64,000 nucleotides of DNA. It comes from Lepidodermella squamata (Eukaryota; Gastrotricha). This document shows, in pieces, positions 55,824-64,000 of this stretch (positions are counted from its first letter, which is position 1; every line of letters begins with the position of its first letter). The stretch spans positions 2,480,001-2,544,000 of the forward strand of contig JBLDXI010000054.1 of NCBI GenBank assembly GCA_047495785.1, read 5' to 3'. The position numbers were made by a program, and so were the translations under genes. The notes below the pieces were generated by a model. That model was not told the DNA's origin. It saw nothing but the letters and a program-made list of their open reading frames with translations, and made no database searches.

Positions 55824-56169
55824 AGGCTGATTTGTTACAGTCTTTAGAAGCATTGTATACAGCAATATTCGATTACTGTCATGATAATAGCTGAGTAGTA
55901 AAACCGTGTTTGTTCCTATGTCTTGATGAGTCACTTGCGTCCACCCCGAGGGAAAATTGTCTATGGTCTATTGCGCTCATCAAACAAACAAGAATGAAAT
56001 CTTACATAAACAGACAATCCTCGTTTCCGGCTAGCGTGTAGGGGGCGAGCACAGCATCGTTATTGAATGTTCAGGATGATAGATTAAAACTCACGGTCGG
56101 TTGAACACCAGTTTCAGATGCTCAAAATGTCCAGAAGATTAATTGCTTTTTCATCGCAAACATTCTAAA
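55824..56169. other. Intergenic spacer
   Basis: Spacer between two head-to-tail family members. No feature recognised. Confidence 0.4.
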
Positions 56170-56591
56170 ATGTTTCCCAGTTTTAATTTCCCTCAATCCT
56201 TTCTACAAATCGCCATAGTCACACTTTTCTCTTTTCAAATGGTTAATTCAATGAACAATGAAGAAAGTGATGCGAAATACGAAATGGTTCAATCGGCTTC
56301 AGCAGGTGAGAGAGTCATTTTAAAAGATTAATCCTGTTTAAATTTAAACTTTAAGGTCGAGTTGTGGCTCTATTGAAACGACACGAGAACGCGAAAGCCT
56401 ACAACCTTTTGAAAGCCATGTACCTATCGATGAAGGCACAACAGTTTAAGAAATGCATCCGAGTCCTCGCGCCAGCTATCTGCAGGAAAACTAACCCGCA
56501 GCCCTTTCATCTCTGGGCTCAAGCAGCAGCTCGCGATCTTACTCAGGGAACAATGAACAGTCTCAGGAGCCGCTTGATGTTGAATAATTAG
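56170..56591 (+). CDS. C-x7-C secreted family, member 3
   Basis: Model: join(56170..56305,56356..56591), 123 aa, 50-bp phase-1 intron. Open frame extends upstream only with a non-ATG codon. The ATG at 56170 gives a signal peptide with hydrophobic core FLQIAIVTLFSFQMVNS. Core: C-IRVLAPAI-C-RKTNPQPFHLWAQAAARDL, then TQGTMNSL. Close to minus-strand member 1 throughout exon 2, so an inversion or gene conversion links the two. AATAAA lies near 56606. Confidence 0.78.
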
Positions 56592-56909
56592 ACATACTAT
56601 CATTAATAAAGCCTGTTGTTTAGTTTTTCAATTCATGAGTTCGATATATGCCTAATTGAGTAGGGAAATCATCCTATGAAGTGTTGACTAATAAACTAGG
56701 CCTACACAAATTATTTTCGTTATTTCCCATGGATACCGAACTTTCATTGCTTTCATTCCTAATAACGATTTTGCGTGATAAACACCTACGCAAGTCTACG
56801 TAGTTTGGCGTGGTCAGTCACCGCCTCAAAGAAGCAATATAAGGCAAGCGCGGGCCCAATCTCAGGTCATTCAATTCCTTATTGTTAAACTTACATATTT
56901 CCGATTAGA
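56592..56909. other. Intergenic spacer with TATA-like promoter
   Basis: Contains the AATAAA of member 3 and a TATA-like element of member 4 (listed separately). Confidence 0.4.
56838..56845 (+). promoter_or_regulatory. TATA box candidate for member 4
   Basis: ATATAAGG lies about 65-72 bp before the ATG. A TCATTC initiator-like sequence about 30 bp downstream fits a conventional core promoter. Confidence 0.4.
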
Positions 56910-57305
56910 ATGAAGTGCTTCTTATTTGGGATTGTTGCTTTCGGATTCCTAATCGCACTATCCTACTGTGATGCAGAGGAATCACAGCAGGCAGCAGCCG
57001 ATCGGGTTTTTACGAGTAAATTTACCCTTTCATCAAGTTTCCTCTTTTCAAGTCATATTTTCACAGGAAAAATTGACATGCTGCTGAAAGCTGGCCAAGA
57101 CAAAGCTGCGATGGCTGTGCTTCGAGAAATGATGGCTCATGAGAGGCTACGTCGTCTTCAGAAGTGTATAGAGCTGTTATCACCTTCGATTTGCCAGAAC
57201 AATAACGCGAAGCCATTCTATATGTGGGCCCAGGTAGCAGCTCGTGACATTGTGAAAGACCCGATTGAAGAGCTGAAAAGCCGCCTACAGTCTAACAGGC
57301 GCTGA
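56910..57305 (+). CDS. C-x7-C secreted family, member 4
   Basis: Model: join(56910..57015,57067..57305), 114 aa. Signal peptide about 1-21 (MKCFLFGIVAFGFLIALSYCD). The 51-bp intron is a multiple of three with no stop, so the unspliced frame reads through as 131 aa. The paralogues' intron position, GTAAAT donor and TTTTCACAG acceptor favour splicing. Core: C-IELLSPSI-C-QNNNAKPFYMWAQVAARDI. Tail is acidic-basic (EELKSRLQSNRR). Confidence 0.76.
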   Translation: MKCFLFGIVAFGFLIALSYCDAEESQQAAADRVFTSKFTLSSSFLFSSHIFTGKIDMLLKAGQDKAAMAVLREMMAHERLRRLQKCIELLSPSICQNNNAKPFYMWAQVAARDIVKDPIEELKSRLQSNRR

Positions 57306-57677
57306 TAGCCATCTTTCTGTTTCAAAATTATAAATCCACCTGAATCTATCAGTAAATGCATTTTTGAGATTTATATTGTCATGGGTAAGCGAGTGTCTCA
57401 AATAAAATTTATTTACGCGTTATTATCCTCTGACCATAGTCCGAGGTGACGTAATGTTGGGTTTATTTTGAGTGCTAATTATAGCCGGTAATCATGATGA
57501 ATTACATCATTTGATTCCCATAAGGCGATCAGCGAGGCCATGGCCACTCAAACAAATGATGTTGCGCGTCAATTTGACAATTACTGTTCCTCCTCTCAAC
57601 CTCATGGGGCTATGTGGGAGGTGTACTTTACACCTTATCATCCGCAAATTACGATCATTTTGTAAAAATCCGCAAAA
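57306..57677. other. Intergenic spacer
   Basis: AATAAA occurs near 57402. A minus-strand open frame here has no recognisable content. Confidence 0.4.
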
Positions 57678-58168
57678 ATGCAGTTCCACGCATTGCTAAT
57701 ATTCTCTCTTATTTCCCTTGTACTGGAATCCCACTCATCGCCGCTATACAATGACGATGATTCTTCACAAGCCGATTCTGCTGTACTCCTTAAAAGCGGC
57801 ATGAATGCACCGGCAAAAGACGCGATGGAAGCTCTTCTAGCAAGTAAGTTTTACTCTCCAGCTGAAATCCTATAGCATGATTTTTCTTGAATATAGAACG
57901 AATTTGGACTTTGTTAAGGACTCGGCAAGACAACCGAGCGTTCGAGTGGATCAAGGCTATGATGAATTATCAAAAGAAGAAGCGTTTAAAGGCCTGCGTC
58001 AAGGTGCTGCCACTTTCCCTGTGTACAAACAACAACGCTCAGCCGTTCGCGCTCTGGGCTCAAATTCTAGCCAATAACATAACGTCGGACAGCACCGGAG
58101 CGAATTATGGAGCGGATATTTTCAACCGATTTAACGCTCTTTACGACTTGCCAGCGACTAGGCGATGA
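57678..58168 (+). CDS. C-x7-C secreted family, member 5
   Basis: Model: join(57678..57843,57897..58168), 145 aa, 53-bp phase-1 intron. Signal peptide about 1-20 (ending SHSS); exon 1 has an acidic propeptide-like stretch (NDDDSSQAD). Core: C-VKVLPLSL-C-TNNNAQPFALWAQILANNI. A longer C-terminal extension of about 40 residues ends LPATRR. The downstream AATAAA is near 58242. Confidence 0.77.
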
Positions 58169-58502
58169 TTATTAGCTGTTTTCAGTTAACTTATTGTTAC
58201 CCATGTCAAGTAATGTGTCATTTTCTGTCAAATGTTGCAAATGAATAAACCTGTTAATCTAAAGTCATTTTTTGAAATCGAATAGTTATATGAGATCGGA
58301 AACTTGAAATAGCCGCGTAACTTGGATGAGGATAAAAGAATTCATCTCAATTGCCCTTTTCCGTGCTCTTGAGTATGCCTCCGTAAGACCCCGCCTTACT
58401 TCCGGGCGTACGGCCTCTCAAGCAGTTAAGCAGTCAAGCATGCCAAGAAGTGTCGAGTACTAGATTATGGTTATTAGTGGCGAACCAGCTGTTTTACGGG
58501 CA
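58169..58502. other. Intergenic spacer
   Basis: AATAAA near 58242. Nothing else is recognised. Confidence 0.4.
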
Positions 58503-58921
58503 ATGTCTCACTTCTTTCTTCTGCTATGTCTCTCCACGTTTGTCTTCATCGAATTCGGATCTGCTAAGGATGCTGAGAGAGGTGGCACTGACTCATTGAG
58601 AAAGCGAGAACGTAATTTTGAGGTCGCATCATTTTATAATTCTTACTGACTTTTCCATAATCAGTTGTTCAACGAGTTTGGGAGTTGCTTGACCGAAATC
58701 AGGACAAAAAAGCATACCAGATGCTGAGATCAGTTTTCAACCAAATTAAGGTGGAGAACACAAGGAAATGCATGTCTGTTCTGCCTATGTCGATTTGCAA
58801 AAGCATCAACCCGACCCCCTTCTATTCGGCATGGGCTCAAAATGCTGTCAACAGATTTAACAACGACCGAGTTGACAGTCTGAAGCAGTTATTGATGGCA
58901 AAACGCAAGCATCATAAGTGA
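58503..58921 (+). CDS. C-x7-C secreted family, member 6
   Basis: Model: join(58503..58611,58665..58921), 121 aa, 53-bp phase-1 intron. Signal peptide about 1-20 (MSHFFLLLCLSTFVFIEFGS). A basic RKRE segment lies just before the splice. Core: C-MSVLPMSI-C-KSINPTPFYSAWAQNAVNRF. One residue is inserted between PFY and WAQ relative to all other members. Ends KRKHHK. Divergent C terminus. Confidence 0.74.
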
Positions 58922-60748
58922 CGTAAATCTGAAAATATCGTTGACATAGGACATAGGCAGTTGATTTGAATTCCTTGGAGTCCGCGCTTAATAAACTGTG
59001 CAAAACGATCAAATGATGGGACTTCTTAGTCCGGAGTTTTAGATATCAAATTATTTCCTGTTATCTTGTGTGAATTGACTCATCAAAGAGTCCGATTAAC
59101 ATGTAACTGATCGGCGAAAATGTTGAGTGATGATTATTGAGTGTCCTATAAGTTGACGTGATTATTTGAATCTTATAAGATGATTGCGGCACTCATCAGG
59201 AATGGGACTTAAATGGCTAAATTATCACGTAAATTCAAAGTTGCAAACGTGCTCTATATTTCTGAAATTTGCCCATTTAGTCAAAGTTTATTAAAATCTG
59301 CAAATGTTCAATTTATACCCTATATACAGACAAGGGATAAACTGGAGTGAAATTCTCACATCCTCATTTCTCATCTATCTCCCAAGATATTTTTTCATTA
59401 AAATTGCTACTTGATAGGATGGACTGGACTCTACTGAGAGCGGGAGGCGCAATTCCCTACGTTTCACGCAAATAGAATAGCCTGGGCTTACTTGGTATTT
59501 AGAATGTACTGGAAGCAATGAGAAAATGAACCAAGATGGGCTATAAGAGTCGTATTTTATTCATTTTCTCAAATAAACTTGCTGTTTCTTACTCATCATC
59601 ATTTCTTTCTTCTATTTTAGGATTTAGCTGGCCGGAGGACTTAGGATTTAAGGGATAAAGGATCCGGGTCATCCCATTTTTTCTAGAAATGAATCATTAG
59701 TTTCACAGAATGACGGAGAATACAGTGAGCGACATTTTGACCTCAAAACATCTCACATTTTGAACAAAATCCGATTTTTCAGAAAACACCTATTTTCATT
59801 TTGGAAACAAATAATTTGAGCCAACCAGGTTTCTCTTAGGTGGAAAATCTTTCTCCTCTCAAGTACGATTTTTTCGGCTTCAGAAAAAATGCGGCTGCCA
59901 TATTATCATTTGGGATGTGCTATATTTAAATGTATCAATGCTTTATGGGACACAAATCGCGGCTTGGCTATGTTATTTTAAATTTTTACGGCACCTATAA
60001 ATGTAATCCAGGGTAATGTCATCAAATGCAATGGTGCGTGTTGATGCTTCCAGATCCCAATTCAGAGCCTTTAGCCCCCTCAGACTGCACCACACATCAA
60101 GAAGACATGATTAATGCGTAACGTCCACGGCCTTGTTTACAAAGCGCGCTTAACGATTTATTGTTTTTTTTCAAATGATAATAAAAATAAATCACCAATC
60201 TCCAGGGCAGTACGCTATTTCTATTCGCGCGTTGCCACGCAAAAAAAATTTAATTTCCTGGGAATACATTTATCCGTCGCGCCTATGTCAAAAATCAGAA
60301 TGTTGGGTGCGCGTTTGCCGGTCAATACCGGCATATATTTCTGATACCAAAGATATGTTAAATTTCGGGATATCGGATTTATACGGAATGAAAATGTTCC
60401 AGTTCATAACTTTGCGAGATGTTTTTTCATCTTATTATTTAGCACTCGAGGAAGGATATGGGTTCGAACAATCTGAGCGTTGAGAAATGCCCCTCTCGCA
60501 GCTATAAATGCCCCCGGTCATAAATGACGCGTTGAACGCTTGAAAAACAAGCCCCCGCATGCGCGTCTAATATACTATGATTGTCATGTGATTTTTCTGT
60601 GAATTATTTAGGTTCCGCGACCGGACTTACCGGCAGAGTGCGCGATCATCGATCATTTTTTATTGAAGGACAAGTGACAAGTGACACCCGAAACTGTTAA
60701 TTCACTCACCGGCTATTAATTCCATTTCACCTCTCGTTAATACCTAAA
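58922..60748. other. Gene-poor region
   Basis: About 1.8 kb, AT-rich. Open frames at 60114-60344 and 60175-60483 overlap each other and lack recognisable features. No further family member (no PF..WAQ coding motif) was found on either strand. Confidence 0.45.
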
Positions 60749-61276
60749 ATGGATGTCGGGCTTAATACGATGCTGGCGATTCTTTTGCTACAAGTTTTAG
60801 TGATCAAAGTGAGCTTTCAAACCAATTCTACAGTACGGCCGAATCTAGCAGCGGACTGGCACGATACAGTAGAATCAGTCTTATCAAGTAAGTTGACTAA
60901 AGCTGTCACAGATTCAGTTATTTTTTATCATTCAATTTTAGGAAAAATTTGGGAATTTTTATCTGCTCGCAAAAGTACAGATGCAATGAAGTTGATGACA
61001 GTGTTGAGGAAGCAGCTCAAGCAGAAGCAAATGCGGGAGTGTATCAAGGTGTTGCCGGTTCACATTTGCCGAAACAACAACCCGCAACCGTTTTTCTTAT
61101 GGGCGCAAGTGGTCGCTGGAAATATTGCGAAAGCGCACGAAAGCGAGATGCCTCGATTGTTGGCGAAAGCGCAGCAATCTGAGATCGAGAAGGCGAGGAA
61201 AGCATCGCCTGCTGACATCGCCTTTCAAAATCCTACAATAATGAAGAAATCGAAGAAGATTGATTTTAACGTTTGA
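60749..61276 (+). CDS. C-x7-C secreted family, member 7 (long tail)
   Basis: Model: join(60749..60887,60942..61276), 157 aa. Signal peptide about 1-24. The 54-bp intron is again a multiple of three and open (175 aa if retained). Core: C-IKVLPVHI-C-RNNNPQPFFLWAQVVAGNI. A basic, alanine-rich C-terminal extension of about 50 residues (LLAKAQQSEIEKARKASP ... KKSKKIDF) is unique to this member. Isolated 1.8 kb from the rest. AATAAA near 61337. Confidence 0.76.
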   Translation: MDVGLNTMLAILLLQVLVIKVSFQTNSTVRPNLAADWHDTVESVLSSKLTKAVTDSVIFYHSILGKIWEFLSARKSTDAMKLMTVLRKQLKQKQMRECIKVLPVHICRNNNPQPFFLWAQVVAGNIAKAHESEMPRLLAKAQQSEIEKARKASPADIAFQNPTIMKKSKKIDFNV

Positions 61277-62066
61277 TTGATTGCTCTCTTGGTCAACTAT
61301 CAGCTAACACTCGGCCTTCATTTGTTCAGCTCATTGAATAAAATTTGAAAAGATGGAAATCTTATTTTCAATTTAATGCGAACAAGATGCGAACGAGATG
61401 CGAACAAGTACTGATTCGTGCTTTTTCATATTTCTTAAATCTCCAAATGTTTTTGGGTTCAAATTGCACGTCCTTTTTATCGAAGCTATTTATTGTAAGC
61501 AAATTTGACCTCTAGCACCCGTAACTAATTGGATGGAGCAGCCATGCACGATCGGTCAATTAAGACAGTTTTATGCGTGCGTTCGTTTGTTCATGGTTTG
61601 TTTGATTCATCTGACTATAGCTCAAGATTTGACAATGGACAAAGATGTACATTGACAGATGAAATGCGCGACATTTGAGTCCCGACGATTCTGCTCAGAC
61701 ATTTCTAAAAACGAACTTTGTTCAAAACAAGAAACATTTCCGTCCACCTCTGAAATTTGCGATACGTTCAGTGCAAACGAAGGCAGTTGTTGTATTATGA
61801 CCTTTGACTAATCAGTTTATCTTGAAATTGAAGATGATAGTCAGGACTTCGAGTGACATCGCGTTATGCACTGCGAATGCAGACAGGGCGGATTTTGCTG
61901 CGCCATAGTCAAATTTTAATCTATGAACAATTCGATTTATCACGGTTAATACTAGGAGGAACAGGGATATCCCAGATCTCATCATTCAGCGGCGAAAGAG
62001 CAAAATCTATCCAAACAGAAGATAAGATCATAAAACTGCTATTTTTGGCTGGAATTTCTTTTTTCT
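61277..62066. other. Intergenic region
   Basis: AATAAA of member 7 near 61337. Plus-strand frame 61853-62140 overlaps the end of the LicD-like gene antisense and is not supported. No other feature. Confidence 0.4.
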
Positions 62067-63565
62067 TTATTTTGGCATTGAAAAACTTTGATACATATTT
62101 CGTCTCGTCCATTCGTCTTCCGATAAAACTGTCCTTCTAATTATGTTAGGTTGATTGGCCCAATAACTTGGGTCCCTTTTAAGAGGCGTTCGCCAGTCTT
62201 TCCCATAATGACCTTGCAACGCCTTTTCCGGCTCGCATGGTACCAGGTATAGATGGCGTAGAAATATTGTTGAGCAAAGCGACAGATCTGATGGATAAGC
62301 ATAGGTTAGAATTGTCCGATTTTCGGCCAGGAATCCGTCGGTGTGGGGTAAATCGTTCGGTAACAAAGCGCTACCCAAATACCAAATGAAAACATCGACT
62401 TGAAAAAGTGATTCGATGTATTGAGGCAAGGAGCTTGTGACGTAATACCGAGCCTCAACACCTGAAATCTTAAAATCTCCAAATCTACTGTCAAGTCGCA
62501 TTTGAAGTTGTTCGATTTTGTCGGTCCGCTTCAAAGTCAAACTTGCTTTTAATTTGTCATCCTTTTTCATCTGTGCGAAAAACAAAAAGTATTATGCGGA
62601 AACGAAGTAGAAACTATACTTACATGAAGCATATTATCGTAAAAGCTGTCGTTCAAGCGCGTGATTGGAACCATTAGATCAATGTCAGTATCGCCTCGAA
62701 TTGCTGAGCAATCTCGATACAAGCCAAGCAGTGATCCGCCTTCAAGACCAACGGGCATTCCATTGAGCTTGTAGAATTGTCGAATGGACCATGCAGCGCT
62801 CCAAGGTGCTTGATCTTCAATTTCACCATTGACGAATATTTGGTCCATCCTAAAAATGCCATTCTTCAAACAAGGCACAAATCTAGAGTATTTATGCCGG
62901 TAATTTGCTTCCGAAAATGAGTGGATATCCCCGACTCCGCGGAATTTAGGAAGATTTTCTGTTTCGAAAATTGCTGGACATAGACAAGGTGGGCAGTTCT
63001 TGCTGATGAGAGAGGTTTGAAACTTGTTCGGAGGCATCCCGTGGCAATACGTGTAGCCTGTGTTCTGGGAATAAAACCGACGAATTTTAGCGAATATAAC
63101 AGCAATTCGATTGTTGAATGCATTTTCGACGACTAGATGAGTTAGATTTTCCGCTTCATTCTGCTTGAAATCGCCACAGCGTATGGCATCCACGTTGATG
63201 GATGCCAAATCTACTGTCGAACAAGCAATAAGTACTTTTTCCGTTTTCAGAATTTCCATCAATGCATCGTCATCTTGAAATCCAATTATCACAAATTTGG
63301 AAAAGCCAAACGCTGCGGTTTCGTTCCAGTCTTCATCTATAAACGGGTAAGCCATAGCAAATAATCCATCCGTCCCATTTAGAGGCAAAGAAGTCCCTCT
63401 CGCCTGAGAAATCGTCCGATTAGCTGAATTTTTCTGCCAGTCTTGAGCAACGGTGTAAATCCAAATGAGTCCAATTAGCGAGTAGATCAGCAAAATACCA
63501 TACAGTGAGCTAGGTATTTGAGTCGGAGCATTTCGCGCTAAACAATCTGTAACACGAAAGCACAT
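62067..63565 (-). CDS. LicD/fukutin-family phosphotransferase-like protein
   Basis: Model: complement(join(62067..62570,62624..63565)), 481 aa, 53-bp phase-0 intron. Cytosolic N terminus of about 18 residues, then one signal-anchor helix (about 20-38, LYGILLIYSLIGLIWIYTV), giving type II Golgi topology. The luminal domain has a VGLEGGSLLGLYRDCSAIRGDTDIDLMVP segment. That is the LicD core with a D-x-D-x-D metal site. A C-terminal HYGKDWRTPLKRD element is also typical. Related animal proteins (fukutin, FKRP) transfer ribitol-5-phosphate and LicD transfers phosphocholine; the substrate here is unknown. An invariant-looking SKNCPPCLCPAIF Cys cluster lies mid-protein. Confidence 0.84.
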
Positions 63566-64000
63566 CTTTAATACAACAATGTATATTCTCTTTTCATATG
63601 TATATACTGTCTTATTATACTCCAGGAAAACTAATGCGGCATAACGTTAACAATAGAAATGCCATGTCATTTCCACGTTAGAGAGAAAAACAATCTATTC
63701 CCCTGCTGCTGAAGATGGTGGTTTCATCCGACCCCATTGTGCCCATCTCGCTCTAGTTTTTCAGTCCGGTCAGGTAAAAGTCATTGAAGAGATGAAAATT
63801 CATTTGCTCATCTGATTACTTGGCACGGGCGATAAAACAGGCAGGACAAATTTTACTAACCGGCCTCACAAAATTCCAAGTTTTCAATCTTTTCAGGTTT
63901 AAAATCGACAGTATAATGTATAAAGCCATTTTGCGAGTGAATATGTATTGAGTTGGCTCAATCGGAGCAGCGAATTTCGCGCAAAATTGTCTGATTTATA
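63566..64000. other. Right-end flank
   Basis: 5' flank of the LicD-like gene. No recognisable exon or repeat up to the window end. Confidence 0.4.

Noticed and set aside
60114-60483. Two overlapping ORFs in the gene-poor region
   Set aside because: Neither has recognisable features and they overlap in different frames.
54237-61276. Interpretation of the secreted family as venom toxins
   Set aside because: Only two conserved cysteines and no recognised toxin scaffold; nothing in the sequence supports toxicity.
61853-62140. Plus-strand ORF overlapping the LicD-like gene
   Set aside because: Partly antisense to a well-supported coding exon, with no features of its own.
1-64000. CRISPR arrays, tRNA or rRNA genes, bacterial operons
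   Set aside because: None seen; the window is intron-bearing animal DNA and I found no tRNA-like or rRNA-like stretch by eye.

Overview
The window is animal genomic DNA. Genes are split by short introns, mostly about 50-70 bp with GT...AG ends. Proteins carry metazoan signatures: pentameric ligand-gated channels, nuclear receptors, GPCRs, a tetraspanin, UBXN6, SLC37 and a LicD/fukutin-like enzyme. There are no ribosome-binding sites or operons of bacterial type. About 35 genes in 64 kb indicates a very compact genome. The gene content suggests an ecdysozoan such as a tardigrade, but the sequence alone does not settle the phylum, and other compact metazoans remain possible.

Layout. 0.5-3.5 kb: two Cys-loop ligand-gated ion channel (pLGIC) genes on the minus strand. 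4.6-6.4 kb: a small secreted basic protein and the first plus-strand pLGIC. 6.8-10.9 kb: an intronless GABA-B-like class C GPCR and a six-exon tetraspanin. 11.3-33.4 kb: a tandem array of twelve intact pLGIC genes and one decayed copy. It is interrupted by a two-TM protein (minus strand), a short propeptide gene with three 24-residue repeats, and a class A GPCR. 34.2-42.9 kb: two nuclear-receptor genes flanking UBXN6 (minus). One has two DNA-binding domains and a frameshift. 43.2-47.6 kb: three more pLGIC genes. 47.6-52.1 kb: two tandem SLC37 sugar-phosphate antiporter genes (minus), the distal one broken by a 7-nt deletion. 53.1-54.1 kb: an intronless secreted protein with an LRR-cap-like C terminus. 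54.2-61.3 kb: seven small secreted-protein genes of one family, all two-exon with the same phase-1 intron. 62.1-63.6 kb: a LicD/fukutin-like gene (minus).

The pLGIC array is the dominant feature: 17 intact genes plus one pseudogene. Every member keeps the 13-residue Cys-loop, four membrane segments, and Asp-Arg at M2 -1'/0', as in cation channels. All have very short M3-M4 loops and two additional invariant extracellular cysteines. Most lack the loop-B tryptophan, and none has the vicinal cysteine pair of acetylcholine receptors. I infer a lineage-specific expansion of divergent channels, possibly chemosensory, with ligand unknown. The second candidate for an undescribed system is the secreted family at 54-61 kb, defined by C-x7-C followed by an Asn-rich, PF..WAQ-type motif. 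Physical proximity of secreted peptides and receptors is suggestive only; no ligand-receptor pairing is shown by the sequence.

Gene models were spliced by hand using frame, splice consensus and paralogue alignment. Joins are given in each entry.
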